A stretch of DNA of 64,000 bases from a bacterium (GTDB taxonomy: Bacteria; Actinomycetota; Acidimicrobiia; Spongiisociales; ZC4RG35), in assembly GCA_028824015.1 (NCBI GenBank), contig JAPPFC010000035.1, forward strand, positions 1 to 64,000. The letters run 5' to 3'. The notes beneath the pieces are model-generated. The model did not search any database, was not told where the DNA came from, and worked only from the letters and a program-made list of their open reading frames with translations. The position numbers and the translations under genes were made by a program. Positions 59,858 through 64,000 of the stretch are shown piece by piece (positions within the stretch are counted from its first letter, which is position 1; the number at the start of each line of letters is the position of its first letter).

Positions 59858-61051
59858 TCAAACCTGGCCGCCAACCACCAACCGCACGGTGTCGCGGGCT
59901 ATCAGCGACTCCTCGTCGGTGGGGATCACCCACGCAGAGATCGGGCTCCCGGCGGCGGAGATCCGCCGTTCCCCCTCACCCCCGTTCCGGGACAGGTCCA
60001 GCGCCAGGCCCAGGTCCTCCAAGCCTTCGAGCGCCCTTCGCCGGACCTCGGGACTGTTCTCTCCGATCCCGCCGGAAAAGACCACGCCATCGCACGGCGC
60101 CGCCTGCACCAGGAACGCCCCCAGGTAGCGGCGGATGCGGTGGACGAAGACCTCCACCGCCAGGGCGGCGGAGGGATCCCCGGCGCGGGTCGCCTCGGCC
60201 AGCCTCCGGAAGTCCGACGAGATCCCGCTCAGGCCCAACAGGCCTCCCTCTCTCTCCAGGCCCCGGCGGATCTCGGATGCCGACAGGCCCGCCTCCAGGA
60301 GGTGAAACACCACGGCTGGGTCGAGGTCGCCGCTCCGGGTGCCCATCACCAACCCCTCCAGGGGGGTCATCCCCATCGAGGTGTCCACGGCCCTCCCCCG
60401 GCGGACCGCGCAGGCCGAGGCGCCCGCGCCCAGGTGGAACGTCACCAGGTTGGGGCGGGGCTTGCCCAGCACCTCGGAAGCCCGCTCCACGAGATAGCGG
60501 TGGCTGATCCCGTGAAAGCCGTAGCGGCGCACACCGTGGCGTCTCCACCAGTGCGCCGGGACCGCGTACCGGTAGGCGCGCTCTGGAAGCGTCGAGAAGA
60601 AGGCGGTGTCGAAGACCGCCACGCCGGTCGCCCCCGGCAGCAGTGCCCCCGCAGCCTCGATGCCGGCCCGGTTGGCAGGATTGTGAAGGGGCGCCAGGGA
60701 GTCCAAGCCTTCGATCGTCTCCATCACCGCGGGGTCGATGATCACCGACGCCGAGAAGCGTTCCCCGCCGTGCACCACCCGATGACCCACCCCCACGATC
60801 TCCCGGGAGTCGGCCACCGGGGGGACCGGCCCCCACTCCAGCAGCGCCTCGACTATGCGTGCCACCCCGGAGTGGTAATCGGTGACCGAGACCTCCACCG
60901 CGGTCTCCCAGTCGCCCACCCGGTGCCGGTGCCGGGCGTTCGGCGCGCCGATCCCCTCAATGATCCCCTCCGCCAGACAGTCGCCCACCTCCACTCCGTA
61001 CAGCTTGTACTTGATAGACGAACTGCCGCAGTTGATGACCAGTATGCGCAT
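59858..61051 (-). CDS. ackA: Acetate kinase
   Basis: This interconverts acetate + ATP and acetyl phosphate + ADP. The 397-residue protein starts RILVINCGSSSIKYKLYG, has GHRVVHGGERF, FDTAFFSTLPERAYRYAVP, RRYGFHGISHRYL, VTFHLGAGASACAVRRG, and VVFSGGIGENSPEVRRR near the end. No phosphotransacetylase gene is adjacent. ATG 61051 opens at the conserved strand. It may serve acetate or propionate scavenging. Confidence 0.95.
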   Translation of the reverse strand: MRILVINCGSSSIKYKLYGVEVGDCLAEGIIEGIGAPNARHRHRVGDWETAVEVSVTDYHSGVARIVEALLEWGPVPPVADSREIVGVGHRVVHGGERFSASVIIDPAVMETIEGLDSLAPLHNPANRAGIEAAGALLPGATGVAVFDTAFFSTLPERAYRYAVPAHWWRRHGVRRYGFHGISHRYLVERASEVLGKPRPNLVTFHLGAGASACAVRRGRAVDTSMGMTPLEGLVMGTRSGDLDPAVVFHLLEAGLSASEIRRGLEREGGLLGLSGISSDFRRLAEATRAGDPSAALAVEVFVHRIRRYLGAFLVQAAPCDGVVFSGGIGENSPEVRRRALEGLEDLGLALDLSRNGGEGERRISAAGSPISAWVIPTDEESLIARDTVRLVVGGQV

Positions 61052-61085
61052 CGGCCCCAACCCTACGGCATCCCGGCCCTGGCCT

Positions 61086-62207
61086 CTACTTGAGAAGCGG
61101 CTCCCGCGGGAGCCCCAGCATCCGCTCGGCTATCACGTTGAGAAGGATCTGTGACGTGCCCCCTCCGATGGTGAGCGCCGGGGAGAACAGAAACCCCCAG
61201 TTCCACTCACCGGTCTCCTCTCCGAAGGGACCCCGGTCGGTGCGCATCCCGTCGGCCCCGGACAGGTCCTTGGCCAGGTTCATGATCCGCTGACCGGCGC
61301 GGTCTGCCATCAGCTTCTTGACCTCGGCAATCGCTCCCGGCTCCCGCCCGGCCACCAGGTCGGTGAGGATCCGCAGGCCGATGAGATGGATGATCTTGTC
61401 CTCGGTGTACAGCCGGGCAAGCTCCTGGCGGTGGGCCTTTCGCTCGACCCCGGCGGCGCGGGCCCGCTGCAGGAGATCATGGACGCTCGGTCCCATCCCC
61501 CAGATCGCTCCTCCCCCCGAGAGCGCCACCCGCTCGTTGGCCAGGGTGTAGCGGGCGGCCCGCCATCCGGCGTGGAGTTCTCCCACCACGTTCTCGGCGG
61601 GAATCCGCACGTCGGTGAAGAACACCTCGTTGAAGTGCCGGTTCCCGGTCATCTCGATTATCGGGCGGATCTCGATCCCGGGTTGTTCCATCGGGCAGAT
61701 GAACCAGGTGATCCCCCGATGCTTGGGCGCGTCGGAATCGGTCCGAGCCAGCAGCATCCCGTACCGGGAGATCTCCGCCCCGCTGGTCCAGATCTTCTGG
61801 CCGTTGATGACCCACTCGGCCCCGTCCCGCTCCGCCCGGGTCTGGAGGGAGGCCAGGTCGGAACCGGAGTTGGGCTCCGAGAAGAGCTGGCACCACTGCT
61901 CCTCGCCGGTGAGAATCGGCCACAGGTGCTTGTGCTGCTGGGCGGCGTTGCCGAAGGTGAGGAGCGTGGGAGCCGCCCAACCCAGGGCGATGGCGTTGTC
62001 GGGGCGACTCACGCCCGCCGAGGCCAACTCCTCGTCGATGATCAACTCCTCGAGGACATCGGCGCCCTGGCCGTACGGCTCGGGGAAACGGGGTTTCACG
62101 TATCCGGCCCTGGCCAACTGCTCCGGACTGGGATCGGGATGATCGGAGAGCCATTCGCGGACCCGCAGGCGCCTGGGATCATCGGCAGAGGCCAGAGCGA
62201 AGTCCAC
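61086..62207 (-). CDS. Acyl-CoA dehydrogenase family protein
   Basis: The 373-residue protein opens with a helical part, then KPRFPEPYGQGADVLEELII, WCQLFSEPNSGSDLASLQ, VINGQKIWTSGAEISRYG and MTGNRHFNEVFFTDVRI. The C-terminal helix carries IGGGTSQILLNVIAERMLGL, typical of actinobacterial FadE for CoA esters of larger acids. It is not clearly linked to ackA, which is 34 nt downstream. Confidence 0.9.
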   Translation of the reverse strand: MDFALASADDPRRLRVREWLSDHPDPSPEQLARAGYVKPRFPEPYGQGADVLEELIIDEELASAGVSRPDNAIALGWAAPTLLTFGNAAQQHKHLWPILTGEEQWCQLFSEPNSGSDLASLQTRAERDGAEWVINGQKIWTSGAEISRYGMLLARTDSDAPKHRGITWFICPMEQPGIEIRPIIEMTGNRHFNEVFFTDVRIPAENVVGELHAGWRAARYTLANERVALSGGGAIWGMGPSVHDLLQRARAAGVERKAHRQELARLYTEDKIIHLIGLRILTDLVAGREPGAIAEVKKLMADRAGQRIMNLAKDLSGADGMRTDRGPFGEETGEWNWGFLFSPALTIGGGTSQILLNVIAERMLGLPREPLLK

Positions 62208-62351
62208 CGTTAGCGCTCCTTCCTTCGTTGTCCGCCTGTGTCGCTGGTGATTGTAGAGACGAAGGAGGGGGATGGAAGATTACCGGCCATTCCGACCTTA
62301 ACTTCTTGTACGAGAGGCAGAATGGGAGTGTCGAAAAGCACACATCTTTCC

Positions 62352-62786
62352 ATGACGCGGTCAAGGAGGTGCCTGATAAATCCTGAAGAGATCACCCGGC
62401 GGCTGACCGAGGCCCGGTCGGCCACTCTGGGAACCCTCGACCACACAGGCCGGCCTCACCTGGTTCCGATCGTCTTCGCCTACCGCGATGGGCGCCTCTA
62501 TACCGCCGTGGACCGCAAGCCCAAGTCCACACTCCGACTGAAGCGTCTCCGCAACATCGAGGCCAATTCCAATGTCTCGGTGCTGCTGGACCACTACGAC
62601 GACGACTGGACACGGCTGTGGTGGATAAGGATCGACGGAGAGGCGAGGGTGATCGACTCCGGCCCGGCCTTCCAGGAAGGACTCGCCCTACTCACCCGCA
62701 AGTACCAGCCCTATGGCGCCCAACCCCCACCAGGACCGGTCATAGAGATCCGAGTCGAGACGATCCGGGCCTGGTCGGCCACCTGA
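62352..62786 (+). CDS. PPOX-fold flavin/F420-dependent protein (TIGR03668-like)
   Basis: The product of about 144 residues has a split-barrel FMN/F420-binding fold: EARSATLGTLDHTGRPHLVP, VFAYRDGRLYTAVDRKPKST, NSNVSVLLDHYDDDWTRLWW and RIDGEARVID. F420-dependent members are typical of actinobacteria. The ATG at 62352 has no Shine-Dalgarno. A perfect AAGGAGG (62363-62369) is followed by CTG (62373) and ATA (62376) in frame, so translation could begin at a non-standard codon and give a protein about seven residues shorter. Confidence 0.85.
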   Translation: MTRSRRCLINPEEITRRLTEARSATLGTLDHTGRPHLVPIVFAYRDGRLYTAVDRKPKSTLRLKRLRNIEANSNVSVLLDHYDDDWTRLWWIRIDGEARVIDSGPAFQEGLALLTRKYQPYGAQPPPGPVIEIRVETIRAWSAT

Positions 62787-62827
62787 CAGAACAACGGCGC
62801 CCCACCCCGGTCGCTCGCCGGGGCGCT

Positions 62828-63133
62828 CTATTCAGGTAGGCCCTTGGCCATCAGCGGCCTGCAGAAGGAGACCTCCGGCGGCGAAGCCAGCAGTTCGGCC
62901 ATCTCCTCCACCGCCCCCGCCGCCCACTCGGCATGGGCCGCCAGCGCCTCCCGGCTGGCATAAACCTCGTATGCCCAGAAGGCGTCGGGATTGCGGAAGT
63001 CGACCTGCCAGGAGAAAACCAGTGTCCCCTCCTCATCCTGCACCCGCTCAAAGTGCTCCGTGAGGCGAGCCTGGAGTTCCTCCCGCCTCCCCTCGGCGGC
63101 CACCAGCTTGGCAACAACGGCAATTCGGCCCAT
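62828..63133 (-). CDS. Antibiotic-biosynthesis-monooxygenase (ABM) domain protein
   Basis: This compact 101-residue protein has a ferredoxin-like fold (IAVVAKLVAAEGRREELQA, then TLVFSWQVDFRNPDAFWAYE and VYASREALAAHAEW), matching the ABM/YgiN family of quinol monooxygenases and related proteins. The exact substrate is unknown. The ATG at 63133 is the first codon of the family-matching region. Confidence 0.85.
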   Translation of the reverse strand: MGRIAVVAKLVAAEGRREELQARLTEHFERVQDEEGTLVFSWQVDFRNPDAFWAYEVYASREALAAHAEWAAGAVEEMAELLASPPEVSFCRPLMAKGLPE

Positions 63134-63267
63134 GAACCCACAGCCTAGAGGATCTCGCCCACCCCACCTCGGCTTGGCGGTGACCACACTGGAACGGTCC
63201 GGACCCGTGGACACATCCGAAACGTCCGTGAGCCCAATAATGTTCACACGTTTTTCACACTTTTCTT

Positions 63268-63273
63268 TACACT
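63268..63273 (+). promoter_or_regulatory. Candidate -10 of the L,D-transpeptidase gene
   Basis: TACACT ends 8 nt before the ATG at 63282. The preceding 35 nt are unusually A/T-rich for this region, as in strong promoters. TTCACA (63243-63248) could act as a -35 with a 19-nt spacer. Confidence 0.4.
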
Positions 63274-63281
63274 GCCAGGAA

Positions 63282-64000
63282 ATGCTCGGTCATTTCTCGC
63301 GAAAATCGGCATTAACCCTGGCGGCAACGCTCACGATTTGCATGGCCCCATTGTCCGGCCTGGCCCTGGCGGACCCGGGTCACAACGTTCCCGACGACTA
63401 CCTGATCGACTTCGAAGTGGTCCGGATCCAAGCCCTGCTGGCCGACAAAGGGTTCTACCGGGGACCGGTGGACGGATTCCAGAGGGGGGAGATACGACAC
63501 TCCATCATGGCCTTCCACAAGGCGGCCGACCTGGATCGCGTCCCCACCCTGATGCCGGGTGACATGGAGGTCCTGGCGGCATGGGAACCGCAGATTCCAG
63601 AACTGCCGGATCAGCCCGACAGGGTGGAAGTCGACCTCGAAAGGCAGGTGCTGCACCTCGTTGAGCAGGGACGGGTGGTGGCTACCCTGCCGATATCCAG
63701 CGGGAGCGGAAGGAGGTACTTCAGCTCCATCCCCGGGTTCGGGTGGGCCTGGGCGTTCACCCCTCAGGGAAGTTTTCGCATCGAGGCACACATACCCGGA
63801 TGGCGTTACGCAGGTCTCGGCGCCTTGTATCGGCCCTGGTATTTCAAAGGAGGGTTCGCCATACACGGCTCGACCAGCGTTCCCACCTTTCCCGCTTCCT
63901 ACGGGTGCATCAGGGTCACCATCGAGGACGCCGACTGGCTGTCCGAGCGCCTGTCCATCGGATTCCGGGTCAACGTGAGAAGCACCATTCCCCGAGAGGA
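63282..64000 (+). CDS. L,D-transpeptidase (YkuD) with peptidoglycan-binding domain, cut by the right edge
   Basis: The frame is open from ATG 63282 to the window end (239 codons seen). It has a signal peptide (TLAATLTICMAPLSGLALA) and a short peptidoglycan-binding repeat (FEVVRIQALLADKGFYRGPV followed by DGFQRG and IRHSIMAFHKAADL). The YkuD catalytic domain follows, with VEVDLERQVLHLVEQGRVVA and the active site FAIHGSTSVPTFPASYGCIR (His, then Ser-x-Gly-Cys-x-Arg). These enzymes make 3-3 crosslinks in peptidoglycan. The C-terminus is beyond the window. Confidence 0.88.
   Translation, partial: MLGHFSRKSALTLAATLTICMAPLSGLALADPGHNVPDDYLIDFEVVRIQALLADKGFYRGPVDGFQRGEIRHSIMAFHKAADLDRVPTLMPGDMEVLAAWEPQIPELPDQPDRVEVDLERQVLHLVEQGRVVATLPISSGSGRRYFSSIPGFGWAWAFTPQGSFRIEAHIPGWRYAGLGALYRPWYFKGGFAIHGSTSVPTFPASYGCIRVTIEDADWLSERLSIGFRVNVRSTIPRE

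Noticed and set aside
1-64000. CRISPR arrays, tRNA or rRNA genes
   Set aside because: No regularly spaced repeats, tRNA-like cloverleaf or rRNA segments were noticed on reading through the window.

Overview
The window is a high-GC, gene-dense piece of an actinobacterial chromosome, most like the Acidimicrobiia in gene content; this is my inference and I could run no search. The main pointers are a GarA-like FHA protein next to gcvH, Rv1828-type MerR and bifunctional-nuclease genes, F420-type enzymes (an LLM-class oxidoreductase and a PPOX-fold protein), several FadE-type acyl-CoA dehydrogenases, and many GTG/TTG starts with 4-nt ATGA/GTGA/TTGA stop-start overlaps. Several genes lack a Shine-Dalgarno sequence and carry a TANNNT hexamer 6-10 nt before the start, as expected for leaderless transcripts.

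Layout. 1-2.6 kb: the end of an HNH nuclease, then TRAP permease genes dctQM with no dctP. 2.8-11 kb: ftsK, rnhB, an AlgH/YqgE protein, adenosine deaminase, gcvT with an unidentified partner, a MerR regulator and a bifunctional nuclease. 11.3-22.1 kb: a nine-gene, plus-strand purine operon (purL with fused PurS-like domains, then purQ, C, E, K, F, D, M, N). 22.1-32.6 kb: hpt, a dolichol-phosphate-mannose-synthase-like glycosyltransferase, a D,D-carboxypeptidase, MerR, FHA, gcvH, a CDP-alcohol phosphatidyltransferase, holB, tmk, an MFS exporter and divergent topA. 32.6-38.7 kb: small membrane proteins, a glycine-betaine-type ABC importer, a nitroreductase and a lipoprotein. 38.8-41.3 kb: ffh-rpsP-KH-rimM. 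41.4-44.1 kb: an enoyl-CoA hydratase, a coiled-coil protein, a transposase remnant and pheA. 44.2-57.8 kb: one long minus-strand catabolic run holding an oligopeptide-type ABC importer split in two blocks, two acyl-CoA dehydrogenases, a cyclase, an LLM oxidoreductase, an acyl-CoA ligase, E1 alpha, E1 beta and E2 of a 2-oxoacid dehydrogenase, and an SDR. 57.8-64 kb: a sterol C24-methyltransferase-like protein, an ICMT-like methyltransferase, ackA, another acyl-CoA dehydrogenase, a PPOX protein, an ABM protein and the start of an L,D-transpeptidase.

The most notable structure is around the purine operon. The intact hpt gene ends at its right edge (22096). A diverged copy of only the last 36 codons of hpt, stop codon included, lies at its left edge (11053-11160), directly upstream of the bifunctional-nuclease gene. 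These direct repeats suggest that the purine block entered at the 3' end of hpt, or arose by an hpt duplication, and so split an ancestral minus-strand run hpt-nuclease-MerR-gcvT. The second unusual item is a eukaryote-like sterol methyltransferase preceded by a small, less GC-rich reading frame that overlaps it by ATGA.

No tRNA, rRNA, CRISPR array, intact insertion sequence or replication origin was recognised.
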